A stretch of DNA of 64,000 bases, from assembly GCF_009760925.1 (NCBI RefSeq), contig NZ_VRLV01000001.1, positions 62,001 through 126,000 of the forward strand. Reading direction: 5' to 3'. Within the stretch, counting starts at the first letter, position 1, and each line of letters opens with the position of its first letter. A model generated the notes under the pieces. It was not told where the DNA came from. It saw only the letters and a program-made list of their open reading frames with translations, and searched no databases. Below, piece by piece: positions 8,612 through 17,059 of this stretch. Source of the DNA: Nonomuraea typhae. GTDB lineage: Bacteria; Actinomycetota; Actinomycetes; Streptosporangiales; Streptosporangiaceae. The translations under genes were made by a program, and so were the position numbers.

Positions 8612-10807
8612 ATGACGGAGACGGTCGGTACGACGCGGCAGGGCGTCGGCGAGAGCGCGCGGCGGCCCGACGCGACGCTGAAGGTGACGGGGGAGTTCGC
8701 GTACGCCTCCGACCTGTGGCTGGACGGCATGGTCTGGGGCGTCACCCTGCGCAGCCCGCACGCCTCGGCCTGGATCAGATCCATCGACGTCGGGCCGGCG
8801 CTGCGCATGGACGGCGTGCTGGCCGCGCTGACCCACGAGGACGTGCCGGGCGAGAAGTTCTACGGCCTGGAGCATCACGACCAGCCCGTGCTCGCCGTCG
8901 ACCAGGTGCGCTACCAGGGCGAGCCCGTCGCGCTGGTGGCCGCCGACCATCCGGAGACCGCCCGGCGGGCCGCCGCGGCCATCGTCGTGGAGTACGAGCT
9001 GCGCCCCGCGGTCACCGATGCGCGCGCCGCCGCCGCCGACCCGGATCAGCCGTACGTGCAGCCCGGCGGCAACGTGCTGCGCCGCCAGCCGGTCGTGACC
9101 GGCGACACGTTCACCGCCGACGTCGTGGTGCGCGGCGAGTACGAGGTCGGCATGCAGGACCAGGCGTTCCTCGGCCCGGAGTCCGGCCTGGCCGTGCCCG
9201 CCGAGGACGGCGGCGTCGACCTCTACATCGCCACCCAGTGGCTGCACGTGGACCGCGACCAGCTCGCCCCCTGCCTGGGGCTGCCGCCGGAGAAGGTACG
9301 CCTGACGCTGTCCGGCGTCGGCGGCGCGTTCGGCGCCCGCGAGGACCTGTCGATGCAGGTGCACGCCTGCATGCTCGCGTTGCGCCTGAACCGCCCGGTC
9401 AAGATCGTGTACGGGCGCGAGGAGTCGTTCTTCGGCCACGTGCACCGCCACCCCGCCTGGATGCGCTACGAGCACGGCGCCACCCGCGAGGGCAAGCTCG
9501 TCTACGTCAAGGCCGAGATCCTCCTGGACGGCGGCGCCTACTGCTCCTCCTCGCCCGCCGTCGTCGGCAACGCCGCCTCCCTCGGCGTCGGCCCCTACGA
9601 GGTGCCCAACGTGCGCCTGGTCGCCACCGGCGTCTACACCAACAACCCGCCCTGCGGCGCGATGCGCGGCTTCGGCGCCGTCCAGGCGTGCTACGCCTAC
9701 GAGTCGCAGATGGACAAGCTCGCCGCCGCCTGCGGCCTGTCGCCGGTCGAGATCCGCGTGCGCAACGCCGTCTCGGAGGGCTCCCGCCTGATCACCGGCC
9801 AGCTCATCGACGCCCCCGCGCCGCTGGCCGGCATGCTGCGCACGCTCGAGGCCATGCCGCTGCCCGCCGCCACGGACGGCTGCGACCTGCGCGACCTGCC
9901 GGGCGGCGTCTCCCAGACCACCCATGGGGAGTCGGTACGGCGGGGCGTCGGCTACGGCGTCGGCATCAAGAACATCTGCTTCTCCGAAGGCTTCGACGAC
10001 TACTCCACCGCCCGGGTCCGCGCCGAACTGGTCAACGGCGAGCCGCACGTGACCGTGCACACCGCGGCCGCCGAGGTCGGCCAGGGCCTGGTGACGCTCC
10101 AGGCGCAGATCGCCAGGACCGAGCTGGGCGTCGAGCACGTGAGCGTGGCCACGGCCGACACCACGGTCGGCTCCGCGGGCTCGTCGTCGGCCTCACGGCA
10201 GTCCTACGTCACCGGCGGCGCGGTCAAGGCGGCCTGCGAGGCCGTGCGGGAGCGGTTCGGCGGGCTGGAGGCGCGCGAGGCGCTGGAGAAGCACGGCCCG
10301 ATCGAGGAGACCCGCGAGTACCGCCACCGGCCTACCTACCCGCTCGACCCGGTCACCGGGCAGGGCGACTCCCACACCCAGCTCGCCTTGTGCGTGCACC
10401 GGGCGGTCGTGGACGTGGACGTCGAACTCGGGCTGGTCAAGGTGGTTGAGCTGGCGGCCGTCCAGGACGTGGGGCGCATCCTCAACCCGCTGGCCCTCGA
10501 AGGACAGATCCACGGCGGCACCGCGCAGGGGCTCGGGCTGGCGCTCATGGAGGAGATCCAGGTCAAGGACGGGCGGGTGCTCAACCCGTCGTTCACCGAC
10601 TACCTCATCCCCACGATTCTCGACATGCCGCCCATGCGCATGGACATTCTCGAGAACGCCGACCCCGCCGCGCCGTACGGGCTGAGAGGGGCGGGCGAGC
10701 CGCCCACGCTGTCGTCCACGCCCGCCATCGCCGCGGCGGTGCGCGACGCGACCGGGCTGGCGCTTTCCCGGGTGCCGATCCGGCCCGAGGAGATCGCCCT
10801 CCGCTAG
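8612..10807 (+). CDS. Xanthine dehydrogenase family, molybdopterin-binding subunit
   Basis: 731 residues, usual length for the separate molybdenum subunit (PucD/XdhA type) that hydroxylates hypoxanthine and xanthine. Visible: the N-terminal a/b hammerhead domain (VTGEFAYASDLWLDGM), GAFGAREDLSMQVHA, the GAMRGFGAVQ active-site loop and, near the C-terminus, GLRGAGEPP with the catalytic base Glu at residue 696. The ATG is right behind GGAGG with no spacing, so translation may be leaderless or start slightly later; the N-terminal match to the family supports 8612. The FAD and iron-sulfur subunits normally encoded beside it are not in the neighbourhood. The context (PucR, purine permease) supports purine catabolism. 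Confidence 0.92.
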   Translation: MTETVGTTRQGVGESARRPDATLKVTGEFAYASDLWLDGMVWGVTLRSPHASAWIRSIDVGPALRMDGVLAALTHEDVPGEKFYGLEHHDQPVLAVDQVRYQGEPVALVAADHPETARRAAAAIVVEYELRPAVTDARAAAADPDQPYVQPGGNVLRRQPVVTGDTFTADVVVRGEYEVGMQDQAFLGPESGLAVPAEDGGVDLYIATQWLHVDRDQLAPCLGLPPEKVRLTLSGVGGAFGAREDLSMQVHACMLALRLNRPVKIVYGREESFFGHVHRHPAWMRYEHGATREGKLVYVKAEILLDGGAYCSSSPAVVGNAASLGVGPYEVPNVRLVATGVYTNNPPCGAMRGFGAVQACYAYESQMDKLAAACGLSPVEIRVRNAVSEGSRLITGQLIDAPAPLAGMLRTLEAMPLPAATDGCDLRDLPGGVSQTTHGESVRRGVGYGVGIKNICFSEGFDDYSTARVRAELVNGEPHVTVHTAAAEVGQGLVTLQAQIARTELGVEHVSVATADTTVGSAGSSSASRQSYVTGGAVKAACEAVRERFGGLEAREALEKHGPIEETREYRHRPTYPLDPVTGQGDSHTQLALCVHRAVVDVDVELGLVKVVELAAVQDVGRILNPLALEGQIHGGTAQGLGLALMEEIQVKDGRVLNPSFTDYLIPTILDMPPMRMDILENADPAAPYGLRGAGEPPTLSSTPAIAAAVRDATGLALSRVPIRPEEIALR

Positions 10808-10816
10808 GTTGGACGG

Positions 10817-11050
10817 ATGAGCAACATCGAGGACGAGGCGAGAGAAGAGTTCGCCCGATTCGACACCGACGGCGACGGCGTCATCACCGTCGAGGAGATT
10901 CGCCAGGTCAACGAGGCGCTGGGGACGAAGGGCCTCGACCGGGCGGAGATCGAGCTGTTCATCAAGTCCGCGGACAAGAACGGCGACGGGCACATCGGGC
11001 TGGAGGAGTTCGTCGCCATGGTCGGCGGCGGGCGGCACGAGAAGGAGTGA
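10817..11050 (+). CDS. Small two-EF-hand calcium-binding protein
   Basis: 77-residue soluble protein with two canonical EF-hand loops: DTDGDGVITVEE at residues 16-27 and DKNGDGHIGLEE at 53-64, each with Asp/Asn at positions 1, 3 and 5 and Glu at 12. It looks like half a calmodulin and is likely a cytoplasmic calcium buffer or sensor. It starts 9 bp after the xanthine dehydrogenase subunit and precedes the purine permease, so all three may be co-transcribed, although a hairpin lies before the permease. Partner unknown. Confidence 0.9.
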   Translation: MSNIEDEAREEFARFDTDGDGVITVEEIRQVNEALGTKGLDRAEIELFIKSADKNGDGHIGLEEFVAMVGGGRHEKE

Positions 11051-11081
11051 CCCGCGTTCCCGCCGGGTAGGCAACGGGCAA

Positions 11082-11106
11082 GTCCCCCCTGATCGCGAGG
11101 GGGGAC
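11082..11106 (+). promoter_or_regulatory. Hairpin that buries the permease ribosome binding site
   Basis: GTCCCCCC (11082-11089) pairs perfectly with GGGGGGAC (11099-11106) across a 9-nt loop. The right arm is the only Shine-Dalgarno-like sequence for the GTG at 11111, so the folded form should block translation of the permease. It could equally be a weak terminator; there is no U-tract. Confidence 0.45.
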
Positions 11107-11110
11107 CGCT

Positions 11111-12490
11111 GTGCTCGACCGCTTCTTCGAGCTGTCCGGGCGGGGGACGACCGCCGGCCGTGAGGTGCGTGGCGGCGTCACCACCTTCATGGCCATGGCC
11201 TACATCATCCTGCTCAACCCGATCATCCTGGGCGGCGCCAAGGACGTCACCGGCGCCCACCTCACCATCGCCCAGCTGACCACCTCCACCGCGCTCGCCG
11301 CCGCCGTGTGCACGCTGCTCATGGCCTTCGCCGGCAACGCCCCCTTCGGCCTGGCCGCCGGCCTCGGGCTCAACGCCGTCGTGGCCTACCAGGCGGCGCC
11401 GCACATGACCTGGGCCCAGGCGATGGGCCTGGTCGTGCTGGAAGGCGTCGTGATCATCGTGCTGGCCGTCACCGGGCTGCGCACGCTCATCATGAACGCG
11501 ATCCCGCTGGCGCTGAAGCACGCCATCAGCGTCGGCATCGGCCTGTTCATCGCACTGATCGGCCTCGTGGACGCGGGCTTCGTGGGCCGCGGGACCGGGA
11601 CGCCGGTGCAGCTCGGCGCCACCGGGCACCTGGCCGGCTGGCCCGTCGCCGTGTTCTGCTTCGGCCTGCTGCTGATGATCGTGCTGTACGTCCGCAGGAC
11701 GCCCGGCGCCATCCTCATCAGCATCGTCGTGACCACGGTCGTCGCCGTCGTGGTCAACTCGCTGGCCGTGATCGACCCGAAGACCTGGGGCATCGTGGTT
11801 CCCCGGCTGCCGGAATCGCTGATCGCCGCCCCCGACTTCGGGCTCGTCGGCCAGGTGGACGTCTTCGGCGGCTTCGCCCGCGCCGGGGCCGTGACGGCGA
11901 CCGTGGTGTTGTTCACGCTGGTGCTGTCGGGGTTCTTCGACGCGATGGGCACCATCATCGGCGTCAGCGACGAGGCCGGCCTCGTCGACGAGAAGGGCCG
12001 CGTGCCCCGGCTCGGGGCCATCCTCACCGTGGACGGCGTCGCCGGCGTCGTGGGCGGCACGATGAGCGCCTCGGCCAACACGGTCTTCGTCGAGTCGGCG
12101 GCCGGAGTGGGCGAGGGGGCGCGGACCGGGCTGGCCAGCGTGGCCACCGGGGCGCTGCTGGGGCTCACCCTGTTGTTCACGCCTCTGGCCGCGGTCGTCC
12201 CGCCCGCCGCGGCGACCCCCGCACTGGTGCTGGTCGGGGCGCTCATGATGACGCAGTCGCGCAAGGTGCCCTGGGAGGACCTCGACCTCGCGATCCCGGC
12301 GTTCCTGACGATCGCGTTGATGCCGTTCACGTACTCGATCACGAACGGGGTGGGGGCGGGTGTGATCGCCTACACGCTGATCAAGGCGGCGCGGGGGCGG
12401 TTCGGGGAGATCCCGTGGCTGTTGTGGGTCGTCTCGGCCATCTTCCTGGCGTACTTCGGGATCACGGCGCTGGAACAGGCACTCGGCTAG
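11111..12490 (+). CDS. NCS2/AzgA-family purine permease
   Basis: 459-residue polytopic membrane protein of the AzgA type (hypoxanthine/guanine/adenine uptake by proton symport). The N-terminal motif REVRGGVTTFMAMAYIILLNP and the internal AGLGLNAVVAY and DAMGTIIGVSDEAGL motifs are diagnostic; about 12-14 membrane helices are expected. GTG start with GAGGGGGGA upstream, part of the hairpin at 11082-11106. It lies downstream of the xanthine dehydrogenase subunit and EF-hand gene, forming a purine uptake and breakdown group with PucR. It ends 21 bp from the convergent SARP gene. Confidence 0.92.
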   Translation: MLDRFFELSGRGTTAGREVRGGVTTFMAMAYIILLNPIILGGAKDVTGAHLTIAQLTTSTALAAAVCTLLMAFAGNAPFGLAAGLGLNAVVAYQAAPHMTWAQAMGLVVLEGVVIIVLAVTGLRTLIMNAIPLALKHAISVGIGLFIALIGLVDAGFVGRGTGTPVQLGATGHLAGWPVAVFCFGLLLMIVLYVRRTPGAILISIVVTTVVAVVVNSLAVIDPKTWGIVVPRLPESLIAAPDFGLVGQVDVFGGFARAGAVTATVVLFTLVLSGFFDAMGTIIGVSDEAGLVDEKGRVPRLGAILTVDGVAGVVGGTMSASANTVFVESAAGVGEGARTGLASVATGALLGLTLLFTPLAAVVPPAAATPALVLVGALMMTQSRKVPWEDLDLAIPAFLTIALMPFTYSITNGVGAGVIAYTLIKAARGRFGEIPWLLWVVSAIFLAYFGITALEQALG

Positions 12491-12511
12491 CGGGGGCAGG
12501 TCCCCAGGAGA

Positions 12512-15325
12512 TCAGATCGGGCCCAGCACCGGCAATCCGAGCTCGCCGTAGAGCGCGTCCCGCTCCTCGAGGGTGAATCGCGTCCACCGTCCGTGCGGGA
12601 GCACATGAGCCAAGGTCGTCGCCTTGTCGATGATCTCGAGCGCGTCGTCGAACCGGCCGAGCAGCCGGTGGGCGCGGGCCAGGAGGGCGAGGCAGCGGAG
12701 CTCCGCCGCGGCCTGGCCGGTCGTCCCGTGCAGGGTGATGGCGGCGTGCAGGTGATCAACGGCCTCCTGGGGGTGGCCGTCCGCGAGGCAGACCTCGCTG
12801 AGGAGCATCAGCACCGTCCCCTCATGCGCCTTGTCCCCGACCTCGAGAGCGCTGGAGAGCGCGGTCGAGAGCGCCTCTCGCGCGGCCTCGTGCTCGCCCA
12901 GTCTCTGGAGCGCGTATCCGCTCATGATATGCGCGTACCGGATACCCACCGCGGAGCCGATCTCCGTGGCGATCTCGAGCTGGGCGTCCGCGCACAGCCG
13001 GGCTTCGCGGAGCCGGTCGGCCTCCACGTAGAGATGCGCGAGGTTGCCGTATGCGCGTTGCTCGGCGAACCGGTCGTTCAGTTCACGTGCCAGGTCGAGT
13101 TCCACCTGGCGGTGCGCGGCCGCCTCGTCGAAGCGCTCCATGCGGGCCAGCCCCATCGCCATGTGCGCGTGGGCGTTCAGGGTGAGGACCGGGTCACCGT
13201 ACCGCTCGGCCACCTCGAGGGCGTGGCGGTTGCAGCTCACCATGTTGGTCAGGCGCCAGCTGGAGCCCTGGAACCACATGAGGGCGAAGACCAGATCGAC
13301 GCCGAGCCTGGCGATCGTCTCGTCCGAGCAGGACATGGCATGCGTCGCGGCGGCCATGAGATTGGCCTCCTCCGAATACAGCCACTCGCGAGCCTGCTTT
13401 CCGTCGCCCAGCGGAATGGGCGTGGCGTCGAGGCTCCGCCCCGGCGGTTGCGTGCGATGCGGGTCTATCAGGACGCTGGCGCGGCGGGCGGAGACGACGT
13501 AGTAGGACAAGGCTCTGATCGCGGCTTCGCGGGCTCCCGCGGGGTTCAGGCTCGCCGCGAACAGCCGGGTGAGGTCGTGCAGATGGAAGCGGTCGAAGTG
13601 CCCTCTCTCCAGGAGGTGGGCGTCAACCAGGCGGTCCAGGGCCCTGTTGGCCTCCGCGGCGGTCCCGCCCAGGAGCACGGTGGCGAAGTCCGGGGTCACG
13701 TCGGGCACGTGCAGGACGCCGAGCAGCTCCAGGAGCCGGGCCCCCGCCGTGTCGGCGGCTCGCCGGCTGTCTCGCATGGCGGTCCAGCTCGAGGCGAGGC
13801 TGGCGTGGACGGCCAGATCGCCGATCTGGAGCTCGTTGAGCCGCTCGCTGTCGTCGCTCAGCCTGTTGACGAGATCGGCGACGCTCCAGTCCGGATGATT
13901 GGCCAGCCGCGCGCCCGAGATGCGCAGCGCCAGCGGCAGCCCGCCGCAGAAGGCGACCAGGTGGCGGGTCTCCTCGGGATTCACGGCGACCCGCCGTGCT
14001 CCCGCCAGAGTCGCGAGCATGGCGGTGGACTCGGCCTCGGTCATGCTCTTGAGCCTGATCTGAACGCAGTCATCGCCGGCGATGAGGGTTTCCCTGCTGG
14101 TCACGATCACGCTGACGCCGAGGGGGGCGTAGAGCAGGGGGTTGATCTGGTGGATGTCGGCGGCGTCGTCCAAGACCACGAGCATTCTTCTCCCGGCGAT
14201 CTGGCTGCGCCACAGGGCCGCCGCCTCGTCCAGATCGCTGGGCACGTTCTGGGCGGGCACGCCCAGCCCGCGCAGGAAGCGGGCGATGACGTCGTGGGGG
14301 GACAGCGCCCGCACGCCGACGGTCTTGCCGCGGAGGTTGACGAACAGTTGCCCGCCCGGAAATGCCTCGATGACATCGTGGGCGACCTGGAGCGCCAGAG
14401 CCGACTTTCCGATCCCGGGCGGCCCGGTGATCGCGACCAAGGGGTGCGGGGGCTCGTCTTTCTCCGGGACGAGGAGTTCTTTCACATAGACGAGTTCCTT
14501 TGTCCTTCCCGTGAAACTGATGAGCTGGCGCGGAAGCTGGCGGGGGACGTCGGGCAGTTCCGTATCCGTGTTGCGGAGGATGAGTTCGTGACAGCGCCGC
14601 AGACCCTCGCCGGGGCCGACGCCGAGTTCCTCCACGAGGATGCGGCTGCCTTCGGCGAAGACCTCCAGAGCGTCGGCCTGCCTGCCGCACCGATGGAGGG
14701 CCGTCATGAGCAACTCGCGAAGCCGCTCGCGCAGCGGATGGTGCGGTAACGCGTCCTGAAGGCAGGTGACCGCCTCCTCCGGCCGGTTGAGCTTGAGCAG
14801 CAGATCCGCACGTTGCTCGAGCGCGGCGGTGAGGAGCTCCTCGAGCCGCGAGCGTTCGTTCTGCCCGAAGGGGCCGGGCACGCCGGTGAGCGGGACGCCC
14901 TGGGGGAGGGCCAGCGCCTGTTCGATCAGCCGGAGAGCGCTGGGGTGGTTCCCCTGCTCCTCGAAGAGCCGGGCTTCGGCGGTGAGCGAGGTCAGCAGGC
15001 GGGAGTCGATGTGGCGGGGGTCGATCCGCAGCTGGTATCCGCCGCTTCCGCCGACCAGCACGGTGGGCTGCTCGCGCCGGCCGCGCACGGGTTCGAGCGC
15101 ACGGCGAAGCCCGGCGACGTAGGTGTAGATGCTTTGTTCCGCGCTGCGCGGGGCGCTGCCTCCCCAGATGCCGTCGATGAGGCTGCTCATCGGTACCACG
15201 TGCGGGGCGCGGGTGGCGAGGATGGCCAGGACCGCCTGCTGCCGGGGCGGCCCCGGGTCGAACGGACCGGCGGTCGTCGATCCGCCCACCGCGCCCAGAA
15301 CACGGATCTGAATATCCGATAACAC
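12512..15325 (-). CDS. AfsR/SARP-family regulator with NB-ARC ATPase and TPR domains (copy 2)
   Basis: 937 residues from the GTG at 15325, which has GGGGG six bases upstream and gives an N-terminus (IQIRVLGAVGGSTTAGPFD) that aligns with copy 1. Upstream ATGs at 15358 and 15436 lack a ribosome binding site. Domains are as in copy 1: winged helix, BTAD, NB-ARC with GPPGIGKSALALQ and MLVVLDDAAD, then TPRs. Shared blocks such as APHVV, RSAEQ-IYTYVAGLRR and GDLAVHASLASSWTAMRD show a common origin. A TATATT box on the minus strand at 15378-15383 may be its -10. Probably an activator of secondary metabolism; targets unknown. Confidence 0.88.
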   Translation of the reverse strand: MLSDIQIRVLGAVGGSTTAGPFDPGPPRQQAVLAILATRAPHVVPMSSLIDGIWGGSAPRSAEQSIYTYVAGLRRALEPVRGRREQPTVLVGGSGGYQLRIDPRHIDSRLLTSLTAEARLFEEQGNHPSALRLIEQALALPQGVPLTGVPGPFGQNERSRLEELLTAALEQRADLLLKLNRPEEAVTCLQDALPHHPLRERLRELLMTALHRCGRQADALEVFAEGSRILVEELGVGPGEGLRRCHELILRNTDTELPDVPRQLPRQLISFTGRTKELVYVKELLVPEKDEPPHPLVAITGPPGIGKSALALQVAHDVIEAFPGGQLFVNLRGKTVGVRALSPHDVIARFLRGLGVPAQNVPSDLDEAAALWRSQIAGRRMLVVLDDAADIHQINPLLYAPLGVSVIVTSRETLIAGDDCVQIRLKSMTEAESTAMLATLAGARRVAVNPEETRHLVAFCGGLPLALRISGARLANHPDWSVADLVNRLSDDSERLNELQIGDLAVHASLASSWTAMRDSRRAADTAGARLLELLGVLHVPDVTPDFATVLLGGTAAEANRALDRLVDAHLLERGHFDRFHLHDLTRLFAASLNPAGAREAAIRALSYYVVSARRASVLIDPHRTQPPGRSLDATPIPLGDGKQAREWLYSEEANLMAAATHAMSCSDETIARLGVDLVFALMWFQGSSWRLTNMVSCNRHALEVAERYGDPVLTLNAHAHMAMGLARMERFDEAAAHRQVELDLARELNDRFAEQRAYGNLAHLYVEADRLREARLCADAQLEIATEIGSAVGIRYAHIMSGYALQRLGEHEAAREALSTALSSALEVGDKAHEGTVLMLLSEVCLADGHPQEAVDHLHAAITLHGTTGQAAAELRCLALLARAHRLLGRFDDALEIIDKATTLAHVLPHGRWTRFTLEERDALYGELGLPVLGPI

Positions 15326-15519
15326 GCCGAACCCCCGTGGCAGCCCGTCAGGTGCCATCCAGGCTATTGCTTTTTCGGAATATAGGAGGAATGTAGACGC
15401 CTCCGTTACGGTGAGGTCCTTGCGTGCTGGGGGCACGCCTGGATTGGTGGCTCACGCCCTGCCCAGCCGCGGAGAGTGCGGTCTCCTGCGAATGGGCAGA
15501 ACGGGCCAAGCCAGTGTGT

Positions 15520-15663
15520 CTAACAACAAACTGGGGTGTCGAACCACGAAGCGGAAACTGGTCCTGATGGCGTTCCGGCATTGGCCGCCGTAGCATTGCC
15601 TCCAACAACCACCACGGTTGCGATCACGGCAGCTACTGCGGACATGGCAAGACGCGTGCGCAT
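15520..15663 (-). CDS. 47-residue secreted peptide, candidate signalling pheromone
   Basis: ATG at 15663, stop TAG at 15520-15522. GAGGGAG ends about 8 nt upstream of the ATG. The product begins MRTRLAMSAVAAVIATVVVV and continues GGNATAANA, a textbook Sec signal peptide with an Ala-Asn-Ala cleavage site near residue 29. It leaves an 18-residue tail, GTPSGPVSASWFDTPVCC, ending in two cysteines. It is divergent from the XRE-TPR regulator gene with 60 bp between the start codons. The Sec signal, tiny mature part and TPR-regulator neighbour match the layout of RRNPP-type peptide/receptor pairs. That function is inference; a short exported peptide of other use is possible. Confidence 0.65.
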   Translation of the reverse strand: MRTRLAMSAVAAVIATVVVVGGNATAANAGTPSGPVSASWFDTPVCC

Positions 15664-15723
15664 GGGGGGTTCTCCCTCGCCTGTGTGTGATGCTCGGATA
15701 CATCTTTTCAGGGAGCGGCAGCA

Positions 15724-17007
15724 GTGACCACATCTGACCTGGTTGGTCTGCGTATCAAGACCGTGCGACGACAGCGTGGCCTCTCACAGGCCCAGCTGGC
15801 GCATCCCGAGTTGTCGGACAGCTACGTCTCCTTGATTGAGAGCGGCAAGCGTACCCCTACTCCGGCGGTGCTGGAGCTACTCGCCCAGAAGCTCGACTGC
15901 TCCCTGTCCTACCTCGTCAATGGCGTCACCGCCGAGCAGATGGAGGACATCGAGCTCGCCCTTGGTTACGCGCGTCTGGCGCTCGAGAACGGTGAGGTGG
16001 CCGAGGCTCGCACCCGCTTCGCCGAGCTGATGGCGGACAACAACCTGACAGGGCTGACGGCACTCCGTCAAGACGTGCAGTACGGGCTCGCCCTCGCCAC
16101 GGAGGCATGCGGCGACCTCGACGAGACCATCGCGATCCTCACCCGGCTGGGCGAGGAGGATCTGCCCCAGGAACGCACGATCGAGGTCGCGAGCGCGCTC
16201 GTGCGCGTGTACCGCTCCAGCGACCGCCTGACCGAGGCCGTCGAGGTCGGTGAAGCCATTCTCGGCGCGAGCAACAAGCCGGCGTGGTCCGACATCCTCG
16301 TCGAGCTCGGGGCGAACCTGCTGGCCGTCTACCTCTACCGCGGCGATCTGCTGCGGGCGCGTCAGTACGCCGCCGAGCTGCTCAACGCCGCCGACGCCCT
16401 GGGCACACCCCGCTCCACGGTGGCGGCCTGCTGGAACGCCTCCGTGGTGGCCGAGGCCCTGGGCCACGGCGAGGAATGCCTGGCGCTGGCGGAGCGGGCG
16501 CTGGCCGTGCAGTCGGAGAGCGGTCAGCCGCGCAACCTCGCCCGCATGCGCCTGGCCCTGGCCTCGCTGACCCTCAAGATTCGCCCGGAGGCCGCCGACG
16601 AGGTCCGCGCCCTGGTCCAGCGTTCGATCAAGGAGCTCGCGGAGACTTCGGCCAGCACCTTCGACCGCGGCCACGGCCTCATGGAGCTCGCGAGGGCCGA
16701 GATCGTCGCGGGCCTGCCCGGGGAAGCCGCCCTGCACGCCGCCGAGGGCCGCGACCTGTTCCCCACGAGCGCACGCCGCGCCGAGGCGGAAGCGCACCTG
16801 CTGCTGAGCAGGGCCTACACGGCGATGAGCCGCCCGGGCGAGGCCGCGGCCGAGATCGACGCCGTCAGGGCCTGGCTGAGCCCGATGCCCGACTCGCGGG
16901 TCGCCGCCGGCACCTGGTTCGCCGCTGCCGAGGGGATGGAGCAGCTCGGCGACACAGAGGGCGCCGTGCACGCCTACAAGAGGGCACTGGCCTCAGCGGG
17001 ATTGTAG
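15724..17007 (+). CDS. XRE-family helix-turn-helix regulator with TPR domain (RRNPP-like)
   Basis: 427 residues. Residues ~6-65 form an XRE/Cro HTH (LRIKTVRRQRGLSQAQLAHP, then SYVSLIESGKRTPTPAVLEL). The remainder is all-helical TPR repeats in ~40-residue steps, e.g. ALGYARLALENGEVAEARTR and ALGHGEECLALAERALA. This is the architecture of peptide-sensing RRNPP regulators such as PlcR, NprR and Rgg. GTG start with GGGAG nine bases upstream. The 60-bp gap to the divergent secreted-peptide gene must hold both promoters, so the regulator probably controls the peptide gene. Orphan XRE-TPR proteins are common in actinomycetes, so the peptide link needs experiment. Confidence 0.88.
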   Translation: MTTSDLVGLRIKTVRRQRGLSQAQLAHPELSDSYVSLIESGKRTPTPAVLELLAQKLDCSLSYLVNGVTAEQMEDIELALGYARLALENGEVAEARTRFAELMADNNLTGLTALRQDVQYGLALATEACGDLDETIAILTRLGEEDLPQERTIEVASALVRVYRSSDRLTEAVEVGEAILGASNKPAWSDILVELGANLLAVYLYRGDLLRARQYAAELLNAADALGTPRSTVAACWNASVVAEALGHGEECLALAERALAVQSESGQPRNLARMRLALASLTLKIRPEAADEVRALVQRSIKELAETSASTFDRGHGLMELARAEIVAGLPGEAALHAAEGRDLFPTSARRAEAEAHLLLSRAYTAMSRPGEAAAEIDAVRAWLSPMPDSRVAAGTWFAAAEGMEQLGDTEGAVHAYKRALASAGL

Positions 17008-17059
17008 ACCTGGCGCGGCGGCGGGAGCGGGTGGTGGCGTGGGTAGCCTTGGGGTTGCC

